A stretch of 64,000 nucleotides of DNA from Lumnitzera littorea (GCA_024138015.1 JAMXBB010000011.1:25741887-25805886); one strand, 5' to 3'; counted from the first letter of the stretch, positions 24,345-35,548 are shown. Numbers and translations are program-made. The notes: generated from the letters alone by a model not told the origin.

Positions 24345-25945
24345 GACAATTGCTATCGTCACCATCGCCCAACATCACCACCATAACCACTTGGATCGCC
24401 ACCACAACTAATTGGACTGCCACCACCACCACTACCACTACCGACTGCCAACACTACCATCGCGAAGCAATGACACCACCGTCGACTACTACTACTGACT
24501 GCAACTACCGCCATTGACTACCGCTACTATTATAAACTACCAACGCCACTACTAACCATGGCTGCTATCGAGAAACACCACCATTGCCACCATGTACAAG
24601 TACTTAGACCACCACCATCACTACTATGCACAACTACTTAGACTACCACCACCGCCATTGATAGCTAACGTTGCCATTACGGAACTTTGACAAAGCGATA
24701 CCATCGCTGACCACTACTACCTCCATCGTTGACTACCACCACCTCTATTATCAACTACCATCGCCACTATAGACAATCATAGACCACTAACACTACCACT
24801 GACCATTGTTGCCACCATACATAACCACTTAAACCACCACCCTCACCATTGATCGCCAATATTACCACTACGAAACATCAACTCCACCATTAACCACTAC
24901 CATCGACACCACGAACCACGAACCATTACCTCCACCACTAGCCACTATCGCCAACATCACTACTGATCACCACCTCTGCTATTAACTACTGCCGCCATAA
25001 TGAATAACCACAAACCACCAACACCACCATGAACCACCACCATTGCCACCGACCACCACCTTTACTACCAACTACCGCCTGCCACAACAAATAACTACGA
25101 ATCACCAACACCACCACAAATTACCACCACCAACTACGCTAGCCATCAATTAACACGATGATTGCTACTATGCATAACCACAAACACTACCACCACAAAA
25201 TATCGACACCTCCGCTAACCACCACCACCTCCATCGCTTACCACCACCACTGCCATCAACCATAACCATAACCACTATCACTAACCGCCATCTCCACTAA
25301 TGACCACCTACGCTACTACGAATAGCCACTGACCACTAACATCACCACTGACCACTGCCATCACTGTACATAACCACCACTACTACTACCTCCACCTACT
25401 ACCGCTGTCACCTCTAACCACCACCGGCCTTACTGATTACCACTATTGCCATCAACCACTATCACATACAACTACTAACCATTACTATCGCAAATCACTA
25501 CCATCATCACAGATAACCACTAATTACCATTGTCACCACTTACCACCTTCGACCATTACCGTTACCCTCGACCAACATTGCCACGAGGAGCACCACCACC
25601 ACCACCAGCCCCATAATGGATCACCATCAAACACTACCCTAACATCAATAACCATTGTCCACTACCACCAACAGCTACCACCACTACCAACCCCCGTCCA
25701 GCCGTTGACCATTGCTAACCATTTCCACTACTATTACCACATCTACCATCAGCCATTGCTAGCATTAGCCACTACTACCGTCCCATCGTCACTACCACCA
25801 ACCATCATTGCCACTATGTTTGCTTATACTGTAGTGCCACCACTAACACTATCGTCGACACCACCTTTGTGACTTCTACCACCACCAATACCATTGTCAC
25901 TTTAGCTAATTGCTGTTGCTATTACTGTCGCTATCGTCGGCGACA
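24345..25945. repeat. 1.6-kb cryptically simple CCA/ACC-rich tract
   Basis: Almost every triplet is ACC, CCA, CAC or a one-base variant (ACT, ATC, GCC, TAC), for example accaccaccatcactac and ccaccaccaccactacc. Longer blocks recur. One is a ~200-bp theme of cataaccactta, accaccaccrccattgat, ccattacga and aaccacta, seen near 24590-24720 and 24810-24930. All six frames are broken by stops, so it does not encode a His/Thr/Pro-rich protein. It looks like an expanded trinucleotide repeat that has decayed and partly re-duplicated. Confidence 0.8.
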
Positions 25946-26619
25946 TCATAAATATTAATATGTGTAGATAAATGTGTAATTAAATTTAATGTGCTAAAGC
26001 ATAATAACGGTAATAACATCATTTTTTGTTAATTAATTTTTTTAAAAATATAATAGTTTCCTAAATTAGCGTATTAATAGACAATAATAATATAATATAT
26101 AAGATAACTATTAAAAAAAATTCATAACTCAAAATTATATATATATGTCAAAAACTATTCAGTCCATTTAAAAGTACATAAATAAATAAATAGGTGGCAT
26201 GAGAATTGACAATAAATAAGCATAATAAATGAGCCACAAGTGCGTAGACTCTGGGCATATGCAAAAAGCACGAATATCCTATATACATAAAGGGACATGA
26301 GCCGTCCATTTAGACCAACATGGTGTCCTTGTTCAAATATAATCTTAACAAAATCAGCTACAATATTCTCGAAAAAAAAAGACATCAAAATCAGCCTCTA
26401 GGAATTTCATATTTTTTTACGTAGGGCGGCTGTAAATACTAAATTTACCCACCATTATGATGCTGACGATAATGGGATCTGAAGATTTCTTGTTGGTCAC
26501 CAGCTGTTTCTGGCCTTTTGTGGACTCTTCTCTGCCCTGCCCTAGCCTCACATGTTCCGTCAGCTTTTTCAGCAGCTTACATTTAAAATATTATTAATGG
26601 TTATTCCGATTCACTTATT
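25946..26619. other. AT-rich spacer with distal unique segment upstream of the bZIP
   Basis: Mostly A/T-rich. The part 26450-26580 has more mixed composition and holds two opposed TGACG cores (26464-26468 on plus, 26558-26562 as CGTCA). I see no gene. Confidence 0.45.
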
Positions 26620-27118
26620 AAAATATTAAATAAAAATAATAAACATCTTAATTTTATATTTTTTTATAATTATATATTTAAATTTTCTATTTATCTAATC
26701 ATATATATAATTAAAAATTTAATTATTAATATTTATATTTTAATTAATTTAAATTTATATTATTAATTTAATTAATACAATTAATTAATATAGTAACCAT
26801 CCATAGTCTTGGGGATATCATTACAAATGGCTGTAGACCAAAATAATAGATCCAACTACCTTCAAAGATACCATCACAAGAGCTATTGGTTGCCATATAG
26901 TCTTAAAGGTATTGTATGATATCTTTACAATTGTTAACAGTCACTTTATTAATTTATTATATTAATTGTATTACAAATATAAATTAAAGTTAATTAAAAT
27001 ATAAATAATAATAATTAAATTTTTAATTAGATATATATTTAATTTAAATATATAATCATAAAAAATAATAAAATTAAAATATAATCATGGCATTACCTCG
27101 TATTTTTATTATTAAGAT
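26620..27118. mobile_element. ~500-bp foldback element next to the bZIP promoter
   Basis: The arms 26640-26800 and 26930-27085 are inverted copies. Left blocks ttttataattatatattta, aattaaaaatttaattatta and atttatattttaattaa reappear in order on the reverse complement of the right arm. Both arms are nearly pure A/T. The ~130-bp centre (26800-26930) has ordinary composition, with partly inverted ccatagtcttgggg / ttgccatatagtctta. The transcript of this region could fold into a long hairpin. It ends about 180 bp before the TATA box of the bZIP gene, so it forms part of its upstream region. No clear target duplication was found. Confidence 0.6.
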
Positions 27119-27279
27119 ACTCAACAAATGTACTGAGCAGTGAGCACTCCCGTTAATAATGCATATTTCTTATCGGAGATTCCAAAGTGCCTTTTTCTTA
27201 TTAATTTTTCTTTTTCCCACAATTATTTTTCATTTATTTCTCCACTTCCCTTCATTATCTTATTAAATTTTCAACTAAC

Positions 27280-27306
27280 CCAATGGTCCCTTCCAGTCTA
27301 TAAATT
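27280..27306 (+). promoter_or_regulatory. core promoter of the bZIP gene (CCAAT and TATA boxes)
   Basis: CCAAT lies at 27280-27284 and TCTATAAATT at 27297-27306. A pyrimidine-rich tract (about 27320-27360) follows at the distance where plant transcripts usually start, so the start is expected near 27330. This gives a leader of about 620 nt, long as expected for group-S1 bZIP genes under uORF control. The start site itself is an inference. Confidence 0.6.
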
Positions 27307-27419
27307 GAATCCCCAAACCTCAGTCTCCTCTCCCTTCCTCCTTTTCTTTCCTTTCCCTTCCAATCTTTTAGCATCTAAATATTTAATTCTTCTTTATTTT
27401 CCATCAAGCTTCCTTCTTT

Positions 27420-27428
27420 ATGTTTTAG
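27420..27428 (+). CDS. minimal uORF (AUG-UUU-UAG)
   Basis: This is the first AUG in the expected leader and is followed by one codon and a stop. Such a two-codon frame could slow or reset scanning ribosomes before the sucrose-control uORF. It is too short for conservation to be judged. Confidence 0.35.
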   Translation: MF

Positions 27429-27575
27429 TTCTTTGTATTCCTCAATTTTTCCTCCAATTTCGCTTCTGGGTTCTGGGTTCGTGAATTAGGGCTTGGTCTT
27501 GTAGATCAAGTTCTCCCCTTTGTGGGTGAGAGTTCGAAGTTTTGATAATTTTTGGCCTCCAAAAAATCCATCTTC

Positions 27576-27629
27576 ATGCTCAACCTATTATTCTTGTTGT
27601 TCGAGATCCATGTCTCCGATTCTCTGTGA
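27576..27629 (+). CDS. 17-codon uORF overlapping the sucrose-control uORF
   Basis: This frame starts at AUG 27576, encodes 17 residues (MLNLLFLLFE at the start) and stops at UGA 27627-27629. It lies in a different frame from the sucrose-control uORF, whose AUG (27610) falls inside it. Ribosomes that start here would terminate 20 nt past that AUG, so leaky scanning at 27576 would set how many reach the regulatory uORF. Overlapping uORFs in the leader are also known for the Arabidopsis bZIP11 (ATB2) gene. The role here is inferred. Confidence 0.5.
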   Translation: MLNLLFLLFEIHVSDSL

Positions 27630-27735
27630 GATACTTCTTTCTGGGTATATGATAAGTTCCTCCTTCATACGCAGGACCCATCTTGTTCAATCCTTCTCAG
27701 TTGTTTTCCTTTACTGGCTTTACTACGTCTCATAG
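27610..27735 (+). CDS. sucrose-control peptide uORF (conserved peptide uORF of S1 bZIPs)
   Basis: The uORF encodes 41 residues, starting MSPILCEILLSGY and ending with RRTHLVQSFSVVFLYW and a short Tyr/Val tail, then UAG at 27733-27735. This is the sucrose-control peptide of angiosperm group-S1 bZIP leaders: same start, same length class, same conserved C-terminal half. In that family the nascent peptide stalls the ribosome at the end of the uORF when sucrose is high, which lowers translation of the main frame. The stop lies 218 nt before the bZIP AUG, with no other AUG between. An in-frame AUG at residue 14 could give a shorter peptide. The open frame extends upstream to 27520 without an AUG, so 27610 is the correct start. 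Confidence 0.92.
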   Translation: MSPILCEILLSGYMISSSFIRRTHLVQSFSVVFLYWLYYVS

Positions 27736-27953
27736 TCTCATAGTTTCGATATCACCCAAGTGCTATTCTCCTATAATTTACTAGATCATATTCCTATAAT
27801 TTCTCCTAAGTGTAGGTACAATCGCTAAACTAGTACAATTAATAATCTAAAATTTTAAAGTCTCTGGGTCCTGCTAAAATTTCCTGTCTTGTCTCTCTTT
27901 GAAATTTTAAAGTCGCTGGACCGAAAAATCATCTAAAGTTGCGAATACTTTGC

Positions 27954-28466
27954 ATGGCTTCCTCTAGTGGGACATCTTCAGGATCATCCTTGATCCAAAA
28001 CTCAGGGTCTGAGGAAGATCTACAGACTCTGATGGATCAGAGAAAGCGGAAGAGGATGATATCGAACCGAGAGTCGGCACGGCGGTCCCGCATGCGGAAG
28101 CAGAAGCATTTGGACGATCTCATGGCACAAGTGGCTGAGCTCAACAAAGAGAATCAACAGATCATTGCGAATTCCGATATCATTACTCAACATTATCTTA
28201 ACGTTGAGGCTGAGAACTCAATCTTGAGAGTTCAATTGAGTGAGCTAACCAACAGATTGGAGTCACTTGATGAGATTATCAGCTACTTGACTGGGGTTGG
28301 AAACAGTGGGAACCGAAGTGGAAGTGGAAGTAGTGGTTTTGGATGCGGGTCTGGTGATCATGAAGATGTAAACATTGACCATGTTGTTGACAGTTTCTTT
28401 AACCCATTAGCATCTGGTGTTACGAACCAGCCCATTTTGGCTTCTGCAGACATGTTTCAGTGCTAG
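27954..28466 (+). CDS. bZIP transcription factor, group S1 (bZIP11/bZIP2/bZIP44-like)
   Basis: A 170-residue protein in one exon. The Ser/Gly-rich N-terminus (1-20) is followed by an acidic stretch. The basic region runs from about 29 to 53 with the invariant N-x7-R (Asn38, Arg46) in SNRESARRSRMRKQKHL. The leucine zipper has heptad residues L56, L63, I70, I77, V84, L91, L98 and L105. A Gly/Ser linker (115-135) and the tail NQPILASADMFQC are typical of S1 members. Length, lack of introns and the sucrose-control uORF upstream all fit the bZIP11/ATB2 group. These nuclear proteins bind ACGT-core sites, usually as heterodimers with group C bZIPs, and regulate amino-acid and sugar metabolism under low energy. 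The AUG at 27954 is the only one after the uORF; the frame upstream to 27939 has no AUG. It is intact. Which S1 paralogue it is cannot be settled here. Confidence 0.95.
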   Translation: MASSSGTSSGSSLIQNSGSEEDLQTLMDQRKRKRMISNRESARRSRMRKQKHLDDLMAQVAELNKENQQIIANSDIITQHYLNVEAENSILRVQLSELTNRLESLDEIISYLTGVGNSGNRSGSGSSGFGCGSGDHEDVNIDHVVDSFFNPLASGVTNQPILASADMFQC

Positions 28467-28720
28467 TTGTCGTGGGCTCTGATTTTGGACCCATAGATGT
28501 TCTAGATGGAGGAAGAGAGAGAGAAAGGGGATCTTATCTTATCTTAATCTTTTATCTCTAGGGTTTGTGTTAGAGTAATAGATTGTATGTATGGTTAGAA
28601 ATAAGCTGCGGGGATTATTGGGTATTGGGTTTGATATTGTAAATGGGGATTTTGCAGCTTGTAATGGATTCTAGATCTATCTGTGTTATGGCCCTTTTTT
28701 ATCAGTACAACATATGCATG
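28467..28720 (+). other. 3' untranslated region of the bZIP gene
   Basis: After the UAG the sequence is T/G-rich (ttgtgttagagtaatag, ttgatattgtaaatgg, gcagcttgtaatggatt), as in plant 3' UTRs. An AATAAG-type near-upstream element lies near 28599, and AATAAA appears only later at 28910. The cleavage site is probably around 28680-28720. Confidence 0.4.
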
Positions 28721-30701
28721 TCTGCAATTTACCTTTAGCTTTTCTTTTTTCTTTTTCTATTTTTATTTTATTGATTAGGTACGGAAAAAACTCTCTCTCT
28801 TCCTTTTTTTTTTTTTTTTGTAAAAATATTCATGTACTCTCCGATTATAATGTCAGAAAACTGTTGTTATTCACGATTTAATTTACAATTATCTTTTAGT
28901 TTTCTACCCAATAAAATGCTTTAGGGGTCGTTTTCTTCATAGATGGGAATTTAATAATTGTAATAATTTTGATATTAGGTGGTGCCTAATTGTTAATAGT
29001 GGCAATTGGGTGGATTGGTGAGACGTAAATGGGATGATGGGTCTATTTTATACATTTACGTATGAGATCAGCTGTGATAATGTGTTGGACCATCCATTTT
29101 TCTTATCGTCGCTCTCTCAACTATGAAGTGGTTGATGTCCATAGAAAGTTAGAAGAGAGTAGCAGATGGAGAAAGAGAACAAAAAAAAAAAGAAAAGCTA
29201 ATGTTATATCTATAAAGCTATACAAGAACTGCTTTTACCTCTTAAGTTTCGAGAGAATTTGTTAACGCAGGGGAAACGATCTATGCTCTCATTCCTAAAT
29301 GACTAAGGAAGATTGCAACAAGATATACATATTTTTTAGTGGTTAAAATCTTAATTTGACCCGTTAAAATAGGGAAGATCACTCGAGCGTGAAGTACGCC
29401 GCGTTACCTATCGCATGAGGTAAGGTTTCAACAAAAAATATAAGGGAGTAAAGTGTAAACAAAATACAAGGGAGTCAACGTGAAATTTTAATGTTTCGTT
29501 GAATATTCGGTGTCATCAAGATGAGTTAGGAATCCGATTCCTAAAGAAGGGGGAATTTTAGGAGGCTAGGCTTGGCGCCTGTGATTCATGACTCTTGTCG
29601 AGGCATGTCGCAAGCGTTGTTGCATTTTTAAATATGATAGTGACTTTAATGTTGTACATCTTTGGCTGGACACTAATGGTATGTCGTACCATGGGTGAAA
29701 CGAATTAATATTTTCATCTGGCACTACCATGGACGTTATCAGACAAAGTGAAAACGTGAAATTCCATTGAGTCGCTCGCATTTACGAAGTTATATTTGAA
29801 TTTTTTTCTCTTTCTTTTTCCCCCAAATTCTTGGATAATTAATACCTTGTTACATGTGAATAATCACTATTAAAGTTGTCAATGTGCTTCGTCCATTTAG
29901 GAAAAATCGAAAGCCTTGTAATAATTAATTGATGGAACACAAAACCCGAAATAGGGGTAAACATGAATAAAAGAGATTAAATACGCTTGAGATTTTTTTT
30001 TTCTTTCTTCTTTTTTCAATGTACATATTGACTGCAAGTAAAAGGACAGTTGACTTTCATTTGGTGAAAAAAAAAAGTTTTTTTCTTTTTAAATTTTTAT
30101 ATATTCATTGTAATAAAAATTTTGAAATGACCGAATATCATTATAATGATTTCAAATGGTTTTAGTCAACGGTGGTGTTTACGGTAACTAATAGCTTGCA
30201 ATTAAGGTTATGGCCAACGATTAATAACATGGTTAATCATTATAAAAAATATTAAGAAAAAACTATAATAATTTCATTTTTTTTAAAAAAAAAAATCATG
30301 TATCTTATTTTTTATTAAAATTTTCTATTATAATAACTATCCCTAATATTAGTGGTTGGACATTACTACACCATCTATAGTCTCTTAGCATTATAAGCCA
30401 CTAATGTTTACAATCTTTTGAGACTATTATGTTAATATTTGACAATTGTAAATCTTTTGATTTTAAAGAATATTAACAAGTCTGAAAAACATTTCCACGA
30501 AATAAATATACCTTGTGTAGAGATATTATAAAGTGATAAATTTGATCGAATTGATGAACAACTTTTAATATTATTTTCTTTAACATGCCCGTGTAATCAT
30601 TAAACTCATTTTTATAAACTTTTGCTATTTCATCGAAAACCATTTCACTTAAAAATGCTCTGTTGCAGAGAAGAGAAGGTGCATGATAGGACTGGTACAT
30701 A
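28721..30701. other. spacer without recognisable genes
   Basis: Poly-T and poly-A tracts, short unrelated open frames on both strands, and a pair of similar phrases (aaatataagggagtaaag and aaatacaagggagtcaac, 29437-29480). Nothing was recognised as a gene or a named element. Confidence 0.5.
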
Positions 30702-30703
30702 CA

Positions 30704-30734
<31 letters not shown>

Positions 30735-30747
30735 GTATATATATAAA
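30702..30747. repeat. compound (CATA)n/(TA)n microsatellite
   Basis: Four CATA units (catacatacatacata) run into catatatatatatatatg and a tatatata tail. The 117-codon minus-strand open frame over it is a by-product of the repeat. Confidence 0.85.
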
Positions 30748-31879
30748 GCAATATCAGAAAATGATAAGTGAAGAGAAGAAGTAAGATAGACTGAATTTGT
30801 ACGGAAAATCCCAAAAGAATAGGCATAAAAAAACTATAGGCAAGATCGGACAGATCAATTAGTATAACAACTTATACAATAATGGTCTGCTTACAATCAT
30901 AAAACATTAATTTCTTTTAAGGAGCCCTACGTTATTTACCTCTTTCGTGTATTGCCAAATATACTCAATAGTATATAGTCTTTAGAAGACCCCAAACCTT
31001 GATACATACAATAAGAAAAAATTTACGCACAAAGAAAGTACAAAACAAAAAGCTGCCCGGTCCCATACACTACTTAATTAAGTATCATTGGGTTCCATGC
31101 TTTTCTCACAACAAACTTTGCCATTATACAACAATATGTATTTTCTTGTTATATTCCACAGCACGGATATTAGATTCTTCCACCATATGATCGCCTTCGA
31201 TTAAGAAACCATAGGAGTCATCGCCCCTTATAGCGAAACAAGTTACTAGACCTTTGCACTGGCTATCTCTTTGCCTCATGAATGATAATTAGGTCTATTG
31301 ACCTCCACGTTTCAACAATGACCCTAATGACAGTTTTATTATTATACCTTGAGGTCACCAATAATATCCTATTTACCCCCTTTTCCTAGTTGATTCCCTA
31401 CTTTATGTACTTAAGACTACTCATAGGCCTTCTAGGATTTGCTAAAGATGACAAGTTTAGAGTTTAGGAGGTCTTAATTTTATATTGCATTGATGAAAGG
31501 AATATAACTAGGAAGCATCCTAGATAAAATTTGACCCCCATGATTGTCTATCCTTGGTAGCTTTTTAATTTGCTAATACTAATATACTATAATGTCATAC
31601 TCTATGTCATATCAAAAAACACGGAATAATCTGACCATACAATTAGATGTGTGATTGCATGAGTATGAAAACCCTTCTAAGTCTTGAAACCTCTTTGTCT
31701 TGGTCACTTTGAGCACCAGACCTCCTTTAGTAATTTACTAAATCATGAACCATCACCACTGATAGAAATCAAGCTACTAGACTCCTGAACCGAGCTCAAG
31801 CTCGAGGACTAAAGAGCATGACAAGGCGAGTTCTCTCTTTTCACCTAATATTTGAAGAGTTTAAGCTACAATAGTTTGC
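30748..31879. other. spacer without recognisable genes
   Basis: No family signature was found on either strand. Confidence 0.4.
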
Positions 31880-32514
31880 CAACTTTCTGATCTACTTGAG
31901 CCAAACTCTCTTGTGTTTGTCAATAGTCTCCAATTATCAACTGAAAATTCACTCGGACAACAGTTCGACCCACCCAACCATTTGCCCAATCAACTTAAAT
32001 CCAAACTGCTTCAAGTACGTTTGAGTTGAATCCATCTCGGAAGAATTATCAGCTTAGCTCGACGTCACTCCTTAGCAACAACCAAGCTAATTGTACATAT
32101 TGCCTACTTGTCAAGAGTACAACCATTAGCTATCTACCATGTGTCTGAGCACCTCATGTGATAGAATCTTTCGTATAGAATGCCTACTATTGCTAATTTT
32201 TCCTATATACCATTTAAATATTCCTTATACAATACTTATTTTAGACATTATCCTTTTTGTCTTTTCCATTTGTAGTAGTTGCCTAATATTTCAAGTATAA
32301 ATACCATTATAAATGTAACCACAATCGTCATCTATTGTTATTATTATTATTATTATAGACTATACTTCACCTTTCGTGAGCATTCTCTTGTTTGCTTGCT
32401 TTTTACTCTTATCCTATCCCTTAAGTAAAGTTAAGTGGCGAGTACCTTCACTAGGTTAGTTTGTGCGTCATATTGAGTTTACTTCATGAGTCCTTAGTAG
32501 TTCTTTAGTGTATC
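31880..32514 (+). mobile_element. LTR-like remnant
   Basis: A plus-strand TATA box (aagtataaatacc, about 32298-32310) is followed by a leader with a (TTA)n run and by ggcgagtaccttcactagg. A gtgtatca end at about 32514 is followed by tatccttagag, similar to the LTR/PBS junction of the gag-protease element at 52828. The phrase ggcgagta...cctta also occurs in the segment at 50059-50893. No internal region was recognised; the left end is unknown. Confidence 0.3.
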
Positions 32515-33689
32515 ATATCCTTAGAGTCGATCATGGTTTGCTTACTTGTTTGCTTGCTTTTGCCAACCTAATTTTCGAGCTTTCTATAAACTTGGACCTA
32601 CCTTGATACAACCACTCTTATCTACTCTTACCGTTGGTCATATCAACCACCATCTTGCTTTGATACAAAATATATACAATAGGAGCAACCATAACCTTGA
32701 TGATCAACATCTCCATATGTTATCCTAATTTAATGTTCATTAAACTCATTTTCGAAACTTAAATATTATTAACCTATACTTTTATCCAAATTGTTAAAGA
32801 TTTATAATGTCTCTAATTTCAACTTTGAAATGTAAAACTTAGTTTCATGATCATTGAACAAAACAAATAATTAAAAACAATTTAGGGAGTTTAAATCATA
32901 GTTAGAACTAAGAAAGAGTAAGAAATTAATCTTATTTAAATTGAGCTTAGGTCATATTGACTACTCATTTTCTTGTTGATGTCTAGGTGCTTCAACACCT
33001 TCAAACAACCCCTGATTAATACAATCAGTTGTAAGTGAGTGTCAAACTCAAGCATGCTATTCTTCTTGCATTTTGCTAAATTAAACATGTAGACATGAAA
33101 TTTTGATGAAATTCAAAGATGTATTATCAACGTCTTGATGTATTGATGCTAGGTTTTAGATAAGAACATGACATGAGGTCATTCGATTAGTTGTATGATG
33201 AGTAAATGTATTTACATTAATGGAAAACCCATTCTTTGTTTAGCTTTCATTGCCTATTGTAGTTGCTTGCTTAAGGCATTGTTCAGACACCATAGCAAAG
33301 GCATCTAAATGATTATCTCTTATTTGTGCATGTTACCTTGGTGCAAGGTGTTTAGATACCCTGCTAATGATATCTAGACAACTCGCCTAAGGATTTGACT
33401 GTTTAAACTCCATTCAAATGTTGCCTTAATGCCATTTGAATAGGGTCTAATACTTTTTAAAAATATAATTTAGGCCCTAGGCTGCTAAATTTCAACCTTA
33501 TGACACAATAACTTAAATGCAGGCTTGCTTAATCGTGTAAGATGAATTTCATTATGCTATGAATGGTAATTACTTTCAACATGCTATTGGACCTTTATTT
33601 ACATCTATTTCTTGGTGTAAATATAAAACCGACAAAAATAATAAGAAATAATAGTTGTAAAAATAGTGGTATTTAAGTAATCGTCATCT
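32515..33689. other. spacer without recognisable genes
   Basis: No gene-like frame was found. Phrases such as caccatagcaaaggcatct and acaactcgcctaagg (33280-33410) recall the U3 text of copia LTRs but give no ends. Confidence 0.35.
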
Positions 33690-35548
33690 GTTAAGTAGGG
33701 GCAAAAGTGGAAGCATAGATAGAGTTGGAAACCCTATCTATAAATAGTGGTTATTGTTTTGATTTGGACATTCTTATCATTCCTTTTATCAGACTCTCTC
33801 AACAATTGACAGAAACCTTAGAAGGGATTTTGAAAACAGTAAAGGTAAGTGTTACTTTCTTGCATATTAGAGTATAGTGCTACATCTAATAATAATAGTC
33901 TTGACTTAAAGGTTTTGCGAGAAGTGAGGCGTAACTGGTGTTATTTCTTATCAATCAATCAAATGGTTGATTGAGGTCTCTTCTCTTCCACATCAAGAAT
34001 GTTATTGAATTTTCAATTTGATTGATTTGGGAAAACGTACTTGAGTGTTTCCAATTGTTATAAATTGATAGAATCAAAAGAAAATAGATCTTAGATTGTG
34101 TTGTAGGAAAGGGTCGAATCAGTTTGAGAAATTACAAGTTTTGATATTCGTTTGTTATCAATTACACAATCCTATTTACTAAGGGAAATACAACTGAATA
34201 GCATTATTGCTATGGATTATAGAATCATAAGAAGGATGAAGGAAGATCATGCAAAGAGTAAGGATTGGTGTTAGATTGGGTGCCTAAAGTAGTATTAGAA
34301 AAGAGAGAGAGAAAGAGAAGAATCAAAACGAAAATGAAGATGAGATGAGAATACATGGCATTTCTAGGACTTATATGCCATATATAATAGGGGTATATGT
34401 GGTACGTATACATAGTAAGTGCAATTTGGTTTACATAACATGTACAATGTTTGTAGGGTATATGTTGTTCCAACCTCATCATATTCTATTCTTCTAATAA
34501 ATTAAATTCCTTTTTCTTTTCTTTTCCTTAAATATTATTAAATTAATAAACTAATAAATCTAAATTATTTTAATACATTAAAAGTTAATTAAAGACTTTT
34601 GACACATACTGTAGTTTATATCATTAGAATTAAGCTAAAGAAGGATTAGTTAAGAATGGGATAATAGAATTACAATGTGAAAATAGGATACTAGAGATAA
34701 GTAATCTTTGAGTGATATTTTAGGAATAGAAGTTGATTTAAGAATTGATTACAATGTTGCCAAACTAGGTACGAGATACTTGCTTATTGTTTATGTCTGC
34801 CAAGTGATTATTCAACTGTACTTAATTAACTATTTCACCCTAAATGTAAATATGTTGCATGTGCTTAGCTGAGCCTAATAGATTCAAAGGATCAATGATT
34901 TTAGGGCGATGATCTTAAGGTGACACTATGCTAATCCTTGCATGACGCTATCTTGAGTGGAGTCATATGGAAATGATTTGGGTAATTTTAGGTGTTAATT
35001 TGTTCTTTAGGTTATGGGGAGGATCCAACACCGATACTATATAGTATTATATATTAATATATGCCAGGGCTATGAGTACCCTTATATTACTTGTTGGATT
35101 AAAATAAAAATAATTAAATGGATGGTTGTTGCATTATTGCACTCTATGCTCATGTATGTTTAGAAATTGTATGCATATAAGCATGTGTATATAGTATTCT
35201 ATGCTATGGTTAAGCTCACCCCATATTATTTTTCAGATCGATGAGTATATATTGAAATTACAAATTTGTTGAATTCGAAGACATTCAAGAAGATTACTAA
35301 GATGGAGAGCGATGATTAGTATTACAATTATAAGGATGACCTATGAGTTTAGATGGTTAGAATTTTTTACATCTAGTTTTTCTTGTTCAAGAGTTTAAGA
35401 ACTTATTTAAATGTTATACTAATTTTCGTTAGAAAGTTAAATTTTATGAGATTTTGGAGATCTTAGTTAGATGTATATGTTTGACATATAATTAGATAAT
35501 AGGGATACATGGTAGCCTATAGCACTCTAAGTTTTAGGGCATTACATT
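33690..35548 (+). mobile_element. LTR-like remnant with intron-like structure
   Basis: A TATA box (tataaata, 33739-33746) leads into a leader ending aaag/gtaagt at 33844/33845. A matching acceptor tttttcag ends at 35236, followed by atcgatgagtatatattg. The block closes with agttttagggcattaca (about 35548), the usual end (TTAGGGCRTTACA) of a widespread class of plant Ty3/gypsy LTRs. Such LTRs often have a splice-like gtaag...cag pair. The start (expected TGTAAYGCCC) was not found. The short minus-strand open frame at 34225-34482 lies inside the presumed intron and is not a gene. Confidence 0.35.

Noticed and set aside
24345..25945. His/Thr/Pro-rich coding gene
   Set aside because: All frames are interrupted by stops at short intervals; the triplet pattern is a DNA repeat.
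27140..27484. 114-codon open frame just upstream of the bZIP leader
   Set aside because: It has no AUG start and runs through the CCAAT and TATA boxes; its hydrophobic, low-complexity text comes from the T/C-rich promoter and leader.
27520..27609. A 30-residue N-terminal extension of the sucrose-control uORF
   Set aside because: The frame is open but has no AUG before 27610, and known sucrose-control peptides begin at the MSP- position.
27939..27953. A five-residue extension of the bZIP protein
   Set aside because: It would need a UUG start; the AUG at 27954 gives the usual Ser-rich S1 N-terminus.
30473..30826. 117-codon minus-strand open frame
   Set aside because: It is largely produced by the (CATA)n/(TA)n microsatellite and encodes Tyr/Ile/Met runs.
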